A stretch of 64,000 nt of DNA from Nemopilema nomurai. Its lineage: Eukaryota > Cnidaria > Scyphozoa > Rhizostomeae > Rhizostomatidae. The notes below the pieces were generated by a model that saw only the letters and a list, made by a program, of their open reading frames with translations, ran no database searches and was not told the DNA's origin. The stretch spans positions 1,630,008-1,694,007 of the forward strand of contig ML133373.1 of NCBI GenBank assembly GCA_003864495.1. The letters run 5' to 3'. A program made the position numbers and the translations under genes. Shown one piece after another: positions 13,401 through 27,200 of this stretch; position 1 is the stretch's first letter, and every line of letters begins with the position of its first letter.

Positions 13401-16400
13401 AACAAGGGTTTTCCTCTGCTTCAATAAGTTTCCCATTGGTTCAGTCTGTTTTATTCCTGGGTATAGCCGTTTGATATTGAAGTTTTCAATTGCCCTTTAT
13501 TTGTTAAATTGTTTTATTTTAGACAGGTCTTCATAGCACCTTCATTCCTTTTCAGTTGTTTTGATGGCTACAACGCAACTATTTTGGCATATGGACAGGT
13601 AACTTTTGCACATTCGCTTCCTGCAACACCCTCAGACCTCGTCATTGTTGAATAATTTATTCACACATAATAAAATGATCTCCATTTATTGTTCCAGAAC
13701 GTTGCATGAAATTTTAATAAACATCAATATTAAGTTGTTGATGTTGCATGTGAAAAGGAAGTTTACGATAGTGGCTTTTATTTGGTAAGCCGTCAATGGT
13801 TCAGAGTTGAAAATGGGGAAAGAATGGTTACCACAAATGCAATGGAATAGATTGGATTACCTTCATCTTTGAGTCACTTTCATACTAAATTTGAAAGTTT
13901 TCTTCCTTGAACTAAATATATGCATCTGAATGATACGTTTATTGAAGTACGAAATCTATTTAAAAGTAAATGCCTTTTAGCCCGCTTTTGGAAATTTTCT
14001 ACCCTCTCTTTGTTAACAGACATTTTTAAGAAGGCATATGGAGGCAGGGAAAGGGTTTTAGTGTTACGAAATGGTTCATTATTTCCGGCTGTGTCAAATT
14101 CTTCCCAAAGATTGATATTTGCAGCAAGCTATATATACGTGTAGCCGTGAACAACCTAGCCATTGAACAAAAACTCTATAAACAAACAGGGGTTGGTATG
14201 TGAAGCCATATTGGATTTTATTTCGTGGGCTGTGTCACAGTTATGTATCCACGTTGGTGTTAATCAGAATTTTTATAGATCCCAATATGAGAAGGCTGTG
14301 CCAAGTGCAAAAGTGGTGAAATAAGGGCTTGAAAGTCTGTGATTGTTTGCGCTTTTGTTTCTGGTAGACTGGCTCAGGGAAGACATATACTATGGGGACA
14401 TCATTTGACATGAACAACAGCTTAGGCCCTGATCAAGTAGGCATCATTCCACGCGCAATGCAGCAGCTCTTTGACGGTATTCAAAGCAGAAAGAAAGAAG
14501 CAATCGAAAAGAACATGGCGCCGCCTGAGTTCAAAGTCCAATGCCAGTTCATTGAGGTGAGTCATCGTATTCAAAAGGGCAAAGGCCAACGAAGTCTTTG
14601 TCGATCTTCTAAGGAAAACGAATATTACTCTAATACGATTTGTATTCTTTGGTAATAGATTTGATTGTTCTAACTTTATTCCAACCTTATATTTATTTCT
14701 GTTGTTTATAACAGTTTTTTGTCAAATAAGACAAGTTGGAAATAAGACAAGATGTGGATTAACAACGGTTAGGTTTTAAGTTTATACCCAAAGCTAGGCT
14801 TGAAAGCTGTAGAAATAGTCTGCAGCCAGGTCTTTATAGCCGATATTTTAAGAGGAAGACCTGAAAATAATGTTCCGTGGGGGCCATCTTTGTGCCTGCA
14901 TTCTCTGCTCTGTCCAATAAGCCCCATAACTGATAATCACAATAACCTTAGCTGTCATTCTCGTGGCAATATCGTCGTTGGTTATTATAAGGAGATACAA
15001 AGGTCTTTCACTCAAGCTCGCAAGCCGATGAAGCAGGTGTTTCAAAAGGGATTAATTTATCGCCAATTCATGACGATTATTTGTTGTAGCTTATTTATCC
15101 TGTTCTTCTGAAACAGTTTTATAAATATTTTCATCCCATGTTAGTGCCGGCTTTGGGATTGCAATATTCAACTGGTATTTGAAGAGTTTTCAAAGCTTTT
15201 TCCTTTCCGCACGAGCCTTTACGCAATTTCTGGCTGAGCACAACATTTACATATCTTTTCCTAAATAGCAAAACTTCTGCTTCACATAGAGACACAGTGA
15301 TTGATATCTTTGAAAGTTTGCTTTGTCCATATCCACTAGATATGCTATGTGCTTTCTAGCAAAATCCTTCATGTCTGATACAAACAATACACTGATGAGT
15401 AATAGTTAGACATGGGCTATATACATCCAGCCACGTTCTACAATGTTCCAGCATACTAGCCACGAAGGCGTTATAAGATAATCTATAACAAGAAATGGCG
15501 AAAGAGTCCGGTGTTAATTTTAAGATTTTCCAAGCCATTGTTACTTTCATTTCAGTTGTACAACGAGGATATTGTCGATCTGCTTGATATTGAAAACAAA
15601 GGAAGAAAAGTTGTCAAGATTCACGAGGATGTGAACAGCAACATTTACACAACTGGAGTGACGATGCGGAATGTCACTTCGGAGAAAGATGTAAGCGAAC
15701 GGTCTTTCGAGGCCTTCAAAGATATTGTTAATGTATTGTCTGGTATTTGATTACTAGTAGGAGACATTAGAGCCACCTTTGCTAAATGCATTTTGAGAGC
15801 AGTTTGGTAAACAACAACAAGATAAGATTAGTCGGAGCCATTGACGATGCTGTTGAGCTCAAAACGTTCTGTTTTTGCTCAATCTAGTTAAAAAATTAGA
15901 GATGACTTTTGTTAGTATGTCATAAAATGCTCAAATCCAGCCAGACAGAGGTAGACATGCTTGTGGTACATTTCAAGTCATCTTGAACCTTCCCTCAACT
16001 AGGGCTAAACTTAACGGAACAGAAATGTTGGCGAAAATAATTTACAACATAAGTATTGCAAATTTAGTCACACATATTTATTGCAAATATTTTGTGCTGG
16101 AACTTACGATATCAATTTGTAAGGGCAAAAGACTCGTTTTCTAAAAGAATCTAATGAACAAAAAGATGGCTTTTTGATATTTTATAATTGTGTATGCTCT
16201 ATGGATTTGTATTTATTTTCTTGCAGATAATGAAGGTGCTGGAGGAGGGCGCTCTCTCGCGAACAACCGCAAGCACAAACATGAACGCCACGTCATCTCG
16301 TTCTCACGCGATTTTCACTGTTCACTTGAAACACCACAGAATGGCACAGGTCAATAGGACACATTTCTTACAACTCATAAGAACTTTGCCCAATCACTTT

Positions 16401-18240
16401 GTCTTTTAGACTCAGGAACTCGCTGCTTATCCAACATAGTATCACAATCACACGTTTCTCAACTTCTGACACAGTATTACCTAAAAACTTCCCGATTCTT
16501 TTAAGACTTCTCAGACCGCCATGACATTCTACTTCCTTTTATTAATGCTATTTCAGAAATGTATGGTTCTTTGCACTTGCATTTATTGTTCGTCTCATGT
16601 TTTAGTGACCTTCTTTCCCAATTTCTTTCCATTTTTAACTCCTTTCACCTCAGTTGTATTCTTCATATATTTCTATGGTTGATCTATTTTTTAGTTATAG
16701 GTTTCTATCTTTCAAAATAATAATTTTTAGAGGGATCCCTATCATTCCTGGAATTTCTACATTTATTTCTTGACTAGAAAGTCAGCAATTTTTTGCCCTG
16801 TTTGGATCCTCCAACTAAATATAATTAGAAATCTGCAATTTGTCTTTCCAGGTTGAGGCGGTAGATGGAGAGGGTGATGAAAATGGCCAAACCGAGGAAT
16901 TCGAGACTTTGTCGGCAAAGTTCAACTTTGTTGATCTGGCGGGGTCCGAGAGATTGAAGCGAACGGGGGCTACTGGGGACAGAGCGAAGGAAGGAATCTC
17001 CATCAACCAGGGTTTGGTGAGTACACCCTTGGCTCTTCATCAGCAATTCGTCTGCATGATCAATACCACGCCAACATTTCCACATGATCCTCAAATTCCT
17101 GGATTCAAATTCGTGTGCTCTGTTGGCGTTCTAAAGGGGACAGTACATGCCTTCCTATATCAATGGTTAACTTAAGGCAGACACCATTTGTTTGACTCCA
17201 CGCACTGATACCCGTTTTGCCTCCGTCTATTGAGCTATAATCTCCAGCTGACGCACCCTTTCAGTGACTTATCGCTTGTGTTTGGAGCAGTCTCCATTTG
17301 AGGTGACACACGGGCCCAGTTGCTCTATTTAATCTCTTGTCTATTTATGCCTTGTGTTGTTCGCAGTAGCAGCTAGTCTAATCGACAGCCATTTGTAGGA
17401 TGCATAGGTTATATCTAATCTCTGTCCTACCCATTAGGCTATGTTTGTTTGTTAAATTTTTCTAAAGAACTGCGTTCTGTATCAGCTAGTGTTTTCCTAA
17501 AAGGGCTTTTAAGAACCCTCTGCAGGTTCCTGTTTGCCGAGAAAAATCCTTCGAGTTGTGTAGAGTTTTGAGATAAGTGATTTGGAAGGACAATGCTAGC
17601 TGTTGTCCCACTTTAAATCCACGTACTATTGTCCCACCTTAATGCAAGTATTATTTGTATAAGTTATGAAGCCAGTTTGCAACTCGTTTCCAGCTCTCCC
17701 TTGGCAACGTCATCAGTGCCCTTGGCGATCGGATAAAACGAGGCTGTCATGTTCCATATCGAGACTCAAAACTAACGAGATTGCTGCAAGATTCATTAGG
17801 GGGGAACAGGTATTTATATTTACCTGTATTTATATATACCTATTTCTATCTGTTGTGAAGTTTTGTACCGCAAAGCGCTTGTTGGAATAAGCAAATACCT
17901 GAATAGTGAATGGTGATATTTAGTAATAATGGTCAATAATTAGTAATACATTGAAAGGCTGCCCTGCACTAAAAGTTGGTGAAGAATCCTTTGGTAGGCT
18001 TCCTCAATCTCCCTTTGGCTGAACTTTTAAAAATCTCAAGCTTCATTTAACTGATATTTACTTTGGTTCCATCGTTGCAATTGTTTTCACCTCAGTCCAC
18101 CAGGTGCCAATTTGTTTTTCGATCGCCTTCTTTCTAGCCGAACGATCATGATTGCCTGCGTAAGTCCGTCGGACAGAGATTTCATGGAAACATTGAACAC
18201 CTTGAAGTATGCGAACCGCGCCCGGAATATCAAGAATAAG
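10405..18240 (+). CDS. KIF21A: KIF21 exons 1-9: kinesin motor domain
   Basis: Exons 10405-10454, 12788-12967, 13556-13598, 14368-14556, 15556-15690, 16227-16349, 16852-17016, 17694-17809, 18138-18240 encode residues 1-368. The P-loop GQTGSGKT (residues 90-97) is split between exons 3 and 4. Switch I is SSRSH (222-226) and switch II DLAGSE (268-273). The kinesin signature continues in [20 protein letters not shown] and ends with [11 protein letters not shown] at the neck. All nucleotide-contacting motifs are intact, so an active ATPase motor is expected. The microtubule-binding loop regions align without gaps that would suggest a damaged exon. Confidence 0.95.
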
Positions 18241-21200
18241 GTATGTTTGGAACATTCCAAAGCATTTGGTCGATGCAGTGTGTTCGTTTGACCCTGAAGA
18301 TACACCCGTTTTATCAAATATACCCAAATAAGGTGCGGAATTTATATCTAAGCTTGATTGGGAATCATGTCCGGTCCATTCATTAGTGACCCGGAACTTA
18401 GAAATAGCACCCGGAGAGTTGAAGATACCGAGGATACATCCTCGCTACTTTATTTTTCATATTGGCTTGATAAGATAAGTGTCCTCTTAGGTAACCACTT
18501 TGCTCTTTGTTGGAGCACTCAACCATCTCTCCATGTTGTTTGTTTTCTTGCATTAACCGGCTCTGCTCGGAGCTACCATCTTAACACTTTTGTATCTTCT
18601 TTTCTGATTCCTATCACTGTGTCTCTCTTCGATCAAGGTCGTTGTCAATCAAGACAAAGCAAGTAAGCAAATCGCGGCCTTGCGCGCAGAGATACAGACA
18701 CTACAAATCGAGCTTATGGATTACAAACAGGTATGATCAATCATCCAGCATCATTTTTGATTAATGCTCGATCGCCTGGCTGCAATCACTCTTATGAATC
18801 GAAGAAATGCGCTTTGACAAATATTCTTGTTCATTAAGTATTGTGATGTTTTCGTTGTCCTTTTTATCAATTTTTTAGACATCTTTCCAATCATGAAAGA
18901 AAGATAAAACATCATTTTAGCATAGTACTTTTTCCTCCGTCATTTCTTAAAGTATGCAAATATCGGAAAATGACCATAGCAAAGTCATCGTAAAATTTTA
19001 GGCATTGTACCAGATGGCACATTTGATGTTAAGCCTTTGTGGTGCCCAATTATGTGAACCTTTTTTGAGCACTGTGAAAATCAATTTAGAGGGGAAGAAG
19101 AAATAGGACTTTTCTTCTGATTGTGGTATCAGTAACCAAGTATTGACTTGGTCAACTTATTGATAATCCACTTATTAATGACTTTCCAACAGTGCTGATT
19201 CAGGACTCTTGCCATCAGTATCTTATGTAAGATAATGCACAATTATTTGTCATGCAAGAATGTCATAGGCATGTCATTTTAATTGCTTATACGGGGAAGG
19301 GTTGCACCAATGAAAATGTTTATCAAGGCCTGAAGCACAGGCCTTCAAAAGTTCTAAAGTGCCACTAGGTTTTAAATGGTTCACGTGACAGTCCTTCTCA
19401 AGCCCTGGTTGTCTTCAAGGGTAAGCGAGTTGCCGATGAAGACGGGGGTGACCACATGAGTGACATGTATCACGAGAACACGTTGTTGAGCACGGAGAAC
19501 GAGAATCTACGCATGCGCATGAAGGCTTTGCAGGAGACGATTGACTCGCAAACACAGCAGATAGCCGAGCTCAAAGCATCAGCTGTTCTGGGCGGCAAAC
19601 TCGGAGATGGTAAGTAGACACTATACAGCAAAGCACTCTCTCACTCGTGGTTATTTCTAGTTAAACTCCAGTAGCATGGCTGGTAGGGTGGTATGTACGC
19701 ACCAGTTCTATTGGTAGCATGCAGTAGATTCCTCTGCAACCCACTAGCCACCCTCTTGCTAACCGCCTTCTGCTAGATGACATGTAGACATCCTCACCCT
19801 CGTTAAAAATGTGATCAACCACTTACGTAACCCGAAGGTACCTCTCAGGTAATCTTTTTTAGCATGGTTGCTAATGATTGACGAAGTCTCTACATTCCAA
19901 ACCACATATCTGTGTTGTTTCTTCTTATCAATTCCTAACTTGCTTGATATCAGTGTGATTCTTATTTATTGTTTTATTTTTAGGTGACAATGATGTTGAA
20001 GCCCTCGTCGTTGGTTATGTTAAAGAGATAGAAGAGCTGAGGTGTGTGATACCTGGTCGTGATGAATAGATTCTGTTTCATCAGCCTTTTCGTTCAATGT
20101 TTGTTCCTATAAGTTGATGCTCTTGTCTTATTAATGCTCAGATTAACAGTAAATAGGGAAGATTCTTTACCTTATTTGCTTATTATTTTTTACCACAACA
20201 AGTCTTACTTTTCGTTTATATTAGTAACGTTTCATGTCCTGATTTTCTACAAAATTTAATAAAATTGCTTTATTGTTGTTAAATGTTGTTATCTGTATCG
20301 AAAGCCGTTTTTGATCGTTGACTTTTATTTGTAGCAATAAATTGATACAGAGCGAGGCTATGTCCTCCGCTGCGGTAAAGCGTGCCCGTGCTATCAGCCG
20401 CATGGCGATGTCTCCAGGGGGGCCAGAGGAAGACAACACTGTCTCTTTGATTGAACTCGCAAAACTTGATCTGGAGAAGGATAAAAAGAAAGCCAGGAAA
20501 GTAAAGGTATGGCCAGTAAGAATATTCAACTGTGGTCATTGCATCTGGATATGAACGCCACAAACTGCATCTAGTCGGTCTGCTTTTGTGTTCAAGTTTC
20601 ATGCCACATCCATTTAATCATTGATCGAACACCCGTGATAGCAGTAACGAGTATATGGGCCTCGATTGCAAGTAGTGACCAGTCATACCGAGGCACCGTT
20701 GCTCGTTTGATAACTGCAGTCTGCAGTAGGGATTTAGTTGTATGGTTCTTTAATCTTGGCTGTAACTGGATGTTTGGGATACGGAGGTGTGAGGAGGTAA
20801 GCAAGGTGGTGTAGAGGAATTCCTCCCTTGTGTTCCAGAACAAGCAAGCCTACCTTTTAGCCCAGAATAATTTCTACAAAAGTGAAAATAACACTTTTTT
20901 AGTGCTAAGAAGATTTCCCTCGCCGAAATTGCTTGACAATAACTTAGATTGGTTAAAATTCAAGTTTATTATCACTGCTAAGGATTCTTTTAGGTTTACT
21001 CACTAACCTCTGTGGCTTTGGAGTTCAGATGGTTCAAGAACTGTTTTAGTAGACTTGGTAGTCTAGGTATGCCAAGCAATCTTTTCATCACACCTACTAG
21101 CACTCAAAACCTTTTCACAACAACGTACTCCATTTTAGCATCATCACGCGCATGAGCACAAACACCACATACCATCACCGATAAAGGAGGTCAACGAAAA

Positions 21201-24200
21201 TGAGGCTACAGAGAAAAAGGACGAAAACGAGGTATGTAAAGCTATTTGAAAGCTTTAATCTTTTAAGCGTTTATTCTCAAGTATCAGAGAAATATTCATT
21301 CTTAATGAGGTGTCCTAGAAATCTAGAACAAAGTTTTTGAATTATCCTGAGTAAAACATTGCATTCGTTTTTATTCTGATCTTCGGGATTTTTCTGAATT
21401 TTTATAGATAAAATGAAGTAAAAGTAAGCATAATATACGAATAGAGTATAAATAGAAGATTTCGATTTGTATTTATTTAAATCAATGTTCTATACGTCAA
21501 TCAGATACCTAAAAATACTTTTGCTTTGAGATTTGATCAACTTCAATGCTGTTATAACAATTAGGGAAAGGCCAATGTTATTAGGCTCTTGCTAATCAAT
21601 TTTGCTGTGCACTGCTTTTGATCGTGGAACGAAAGAGGGATGAGTAGCTTTACAACTCTTCCATTTCTTCATGTGTTTTTGTTTAGAATGAGAAAGCGGC
21701 TGATGATGAAAATGAGGCGGAGGAGGCAGAGCGACAAGAAGATCAAGAAGAAGTGGAAGAGACCGAAGAGAACCAGGAGGAAGATGAGGAAGAAGAAGAG
21801 GACAATGATGATGGGTCGTTTGATTCTGATGATGACGATGATGCTATTTCACTGGCTGAATCAAGCATTCGTGAGTAAATTCGAATCTTCCTAAGAGAAT
21901 AACACGTGCGTGGAAGATAATAAGATAGGGTAGATGGAGGCGTGGATTTAGAAATAGATCTAATGGTTTTAGGAGGCCTTATTTGTGATTAAAGAAAGAA
22001 TATTGATAATGCGAAGAAAGGGTGATGACATTGATCCTTGTGGCACATCAGATTGAAAGGAGCGTTCTTTTCTTCAGCAACATTTTAGCAGGAGTCAATT
22101 CAACAAATTTTTAGTGAGAGAAGACTCATTTCTTGCCTTTTTATGTGATCAGCAGCTTAAGAATGCGGCTTAAGTACATTCAGAAATAAAGAAAGGCAAA
22201 AGTCAAGCAATTATTGTTGCTTCATTTTTAGAGGAAGAGGCACTACGAGAAGATATCGCTGATGTTTCCACTGAAATTACGATCAAGCAGAAACTTATCG
22301 AGGAACTGGAGCACAGCCAGCAGAGATTGTCTGCCCTGAAACATCAATACGAAGAGAAGTTGCACGTTCTGCAGAATAAAATCAAAGAAACTGAAGTCGA
22401 GCGAGATAAGGTAGGCTTATTCAATATCGACAGCACTTCTTGGCAGTGTTATATAAATGACTGGTATATTCGTATGTGAAGTATTGAGCATCGTTTCTAG
22501 AAGTATTTAACTATAACAGTTAAGGTTTGTTGGAGACGTTGAAACTTTACTTGTCAAGGCTTTTTAAAGGAAAATGAAAGAAGGTTTGATTTGTGTTGAA
22601 AGGGAATTAAGTCGAATTAAAAGGTGATGGTTGGTCAATTTTTTCAGGTGCTGCGAAATCTGGGGTCTGTTGATTCAAAAGCGCAAGAAAAGGCTAACGA
22701 TATTCGAATTAAATACGAAAAGAAACTCAACCTTATGCAAAAGGAGGTGGCAAAATTACAGTCTGCGAAGAGGGAGCATGCTAGACTCATGAGGGCAAAG
22801 GTAAGGTTGTTATTTAGACTCAGAGGATGTCAATTACCAGTGCTACCAATTCACACTGCCTCCTATTTTTATACTGAACGTCAGTACTAGAACTATTTTG
22901 CTTTCAAGGAACTGAAGTATGATTACGTGGCAGCAACCTCAACTGTCAATCAAACATTGACCAATCACAAGGGTCCATCTACCACGCCACGTGATCAGTT
23001 TTACTGCAGATTGCGCGCGAAACTCCTGTGAATCTACTTCACGTGTTCAGTTACGATGCGACGTCACTGCCCAGGCTCCATACTATCTACGTTTATCTAC
23101 TTGATGTTTGCTTATATGTGTTGCTCATTAGTGCCAGAACTGATTCGCTTTAACTATTGCAACAAGACTTTACAAACTAGAGCATTTTAATCTCTTGAAA
23201 GACATTAGAGTACTTGAAGATGTATGGTTATGGCTCCCAACAATTTGGTCCAAAATGAAGCATTCTGTATTTTGCAGTAGCTAAATTATCTTCAATCTTT
23301 TAATTGTATTTTCAATAACTCTTGTTCTTAAGAAGAAAGCAAAATAACTGCCTAGGTTGTCAGGTAAATCGTTAACCAGATCCCTTCAGCTTTAGAGATG
23401 GTTTTTAGTGTTATGTTGACCAATTTCAGTCCATATAATTGCTCTTTGCATAGTCGGATTAAAACTTGTTAGAATTGGTTATCTGAAAGATTAGATTCGT
23501 TTATGTTAGCATTTTCATAAATGCACAAGGTGAAAATGTAAGGGCCTTTCGAGAGTTTCAAAGTATTAAAGCAGGGCAAAGGAACTGAACTAATTTTGAT
23601 GTTACCAACAAGAGTTGAAAGACATTGCTAGAATGGATTTGTAGGTATGGTCTTTTATATTTTAGGAGCAAAACGAAGCCCAATTGAAAACATTGAAAAA
23701 CGATCTATCTGATTTGAAGAAGATAAAAGTAAAATTGATGAGGCAAATGCGAGATGAGGTTTCGAAGGCAAAGCACAGAGAGGAGAAGTTTTCGTCTCAA
23801 ATGGAACAGATGATCAAGGAGAACAGGAAAAGGGACATACAGATCAAGAACCTTAAACAAGAGAAGAAGCAAAAAGATCTGGTCTTGAAAAGGAAGCAAG
23901 AAGAGGTACGTCTTTCTATACGACCATTTGTTATTCACGCAAGGAAATTGCACGTTTGAAATGCAGTTCTCTTGTCGTCTTTAACATGCAAGCATTACCC
24001 CTAAGTATACTCTCTAATAAGAATATTTGATGCCTGTTACTTGTAAGCAACGGTGAGTACTTTCAGTTTTGGAATTGTATGTGTGCATTATATTGTTTGC
24101 GTGAATCAATCTGTGACGTTTTGTTCAGCAAAAACCTTTCTTTCCCAGCGCACTGAAGCCTGCTATTTTGAGCTAGCTAGTAAACTTCTTCGACCGACAT

Positions 24201-27200
24201 TTGTCTTTGAGAAGCCAAGTGCTAAGAAACAAATCATTGCGTATGTCAAAGATTTCCTTTTGTCCATCCAAACATTTGACAGCTATTATTGAATTTAATA
24301 ACGAGGATTATAATATGTATAAATAAATCAAAACTTTGCCGTTAAAATTGTATGAAATGGATTAAAAGGCAAATGGGCCATATTCTATCCTATCATTTCT
24401 GATAAAAGGGGAATTAAAGAGGCTAATCGAAATGACCAATGACTTGGGAAAAAGCGAATTTGTCTGGAAGGCGTCTCCTTGAGCACCCTTTTGCTGGGTC
24501 ATGCCGTTTGCGTTTTATTCTCTAATGATTTTTCAAGAATTAATGCCAAAATTGGTTCATTTGATAAGAGGCTTGCCAATGGGGTTTTTTGAATGGGTCC
24601 TGGGTTATTTGAATGAGAGGGTTTGCCAATAAAAAACGGGGTTTCTTGAATGGGTCCTGGGTTATTTGAATGCGAGGGTTTGCCAATGAAAAACGGGGTT
24701 TCTTGAATGGGGAGCTGCGGATTGCTCTCGTGGGGAAATCCATGTTATTTTGAGGTTTTTTATTATAGTGAGGCTTATGACGTAAATACGAATGATTTTC
24801 TTGAGTGGGTTGGAGGATTTTTAAAAAAGGTCGGGTATGTTATAGGGTAGGGTATTTTCTTTAGAGGGTAAGTTGTTGTTAAGAATGGGAGCATATTTTG
24901 GCGGAGGGGTTTCTTGGTTAATTGGCGTATGTTTTGGGCAAAGCACTGAAGTTTAAAGGTTTAAATTAAGAGATAGGATAGGGAGACTTATTTGATGGAA
25001 AGCAGTCAACCTTGATTTTGATGAGTTTCATGAAGGCAAAAAAATCATTCTTACCACAACCCTTAATATCAATGGGGAAAATATCAATGGGGAAAATATC
25101 AATGGGGTCTTATTTTGGCTCCAAGGAGTAGTCATTGGCGGGCCAAAATATTCGTTGAATCAAACTCAAAGGACTATTTTATATTGAGTAAGTGTTTGTA
25201 TGGTGTAGCTTTCACCTCTTTTGCAGTTCCTTATCTCTAAAATTACATTCAATAAACCACTGCGTTTATGTTTTCGGTGGAATTCAGCCACTCAATCTCT
25301 ATTTGAATAGCCTTTTGTTTGAAAAAATCCTTACTTTTTGCTGTGTACTTTGCTAGAATTCTTTTTCTCAATGCCTCTGCCAACATGGCTGTATTCATTT
25401 TATTTGAATGAGAACTGCCCCTCAGCGAACTAACAAAGCGGTCAATGCATTTTTCATACAGTACGATTTTACCATTTTCGTTCTTTGCATATCCTTGGCC
25501 AGCGATCCTTGAGAAATAGGGTCTTATTGCTAATGAGATTTCAACCGCAGTTTGAAGTGCGCTTTTATGAGTCGGAGGAAACCGCCTCATTGTTGAAGTT
25601 GAAAATCGAGAAAAGGGAAGGGATGTTTGGTTTTGTGGAAATAAAGCCTTAACCTTGGATAGTGCCAACCATAGCGTTATACTTTTGTGAAATTCGATGG
25701 AAGGTCCACGTGGAATGTTATTGCTCTGGATTTCATCGGCTTTTCGACACAGGACGACTATATTAATCATGGACATCAACCTCAGATAGCCCATCTAGAC
25801 ACAGAGAAACTCTGCAGTGATTCTAATGATTCTGTGATTGTCGCTATGTGATTGCATTTGTTACTAGATGTAATGAAATGATCATGTACTAGGATTTTGA
25901 TAACGTCACTTCGTCTTGGGAAGTTAGCTATTCATTCTGTTGAGCAAGTATCTAAAAATGGCTTGGTTTTCCAAACAGCTGAACTCGATTCGAAAGCAAA
26001 TCAAGCCGGTGTCAGGCACTGTGGGTATGAAGAAGAAACTGGAGGAGGAGAATGCCAAACTTCGCGCCCAGGTGGCAATGCAGAACGCGGCATCGAACGA
26101 CGAGCCGAAGAAGCGAGGGCAGTCTGTTATGAAGACGCCGACGAAGGAGAAGAACCATGCGAAGCCAACGACGCCGCAGAAGTCACCAGCAGTGTCACGA
26201 AATGCCAAGAAGAAGTGGGAAATGCTGGAACGAAAGGTTTGTTGGGCACTTGAGTGGCGTTTAATTCTCTAGTCGAGCCTTGCAATAATGTTTGAAAGAG
26301 AAAGGGGTGTGGTACGGGTTTGTAGGGGGAGGGGCTGGTCAATATGAACAATGGCAATCATTGGCAATGGCAATAATGATTGACAACAAGAATCTTAGGC
26401 TTAAGAGCATCAACACCCTCTTTCAAAGAGCACTGGAGGTGCCTATGTGTATCTGGTGTGATGATGACTTAATGAAAATTCCACTTTTACTGAAGGTGAC
26501 AAGGTGAATCTAAGACTCAAAACTAGGCACCCACTTTTGTGACAATTACTGATTCTTTACCAATTTTGCCCTTCAATGATTTGACTGCTTCTGTAGCAGA
26601 AAAGCCTTCTCTTGTCGATTGCTTGTCAAATTTTACAAAGCTGATCACTTCCAATCAGGTCCGGTTGTCGAACCAGCTAAGGGGTAAATGTAAAAAGGCT
26701 ACCGATTCGACTAAAAAGGTCAGGGATGGGGTTAGATAATGAGCAAACTTCGATACAAAGAGAACACAGAGAGGGGTGCAAGTGGCAGAAAAATGGGGGG
26801 CATTGTCCCCGTAGTTTGAGTATGTATAGTATTTCAAGCTGTGGCGAATTCCTCGATCAATACAATTCAGTGTTCCTCTGTCACATCGTTTCATGAAGCC
26901 TGTTTCTCGACAGAACTTTATCACTGAAAATATTCAGAATGTTTTATCAACTATTTAGAGCATTCTGTGGTAAGTGTCAGTAGCCAGAGAGCACATGCTT
27001 TACATGTCACGTCCACTGTGCATATGGCAAACAGATTTCCACGTGGCTTGACAGCGGATTACTCTTCGCGGCCTGAAAGAATCACTGATTTTTTAGAACA
27101 GTGAAGCGAGTGACCTTGTCACTGTAATGGACATCCGGGAATGTCCGCTTCCACACACAACACGATCTTGTGGCGAGATGAAATCATGGCTTGAAGTTTT

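Noticed and set aside
21640..21894. 84-codon ORF rich in Met, Arg and Lys
   Set aside because: Alternative frame of the Glu/Asp-rich KIF21 exon 15; the correct frame joins its neighbours in phase.
24540..24743. 67-codon minus-strand ORF with repeated FKKPRF-type peptides
   Set aside because: It is the antisense reading of the 57-bp minisatellite, whose period happens to be a multiple of three.
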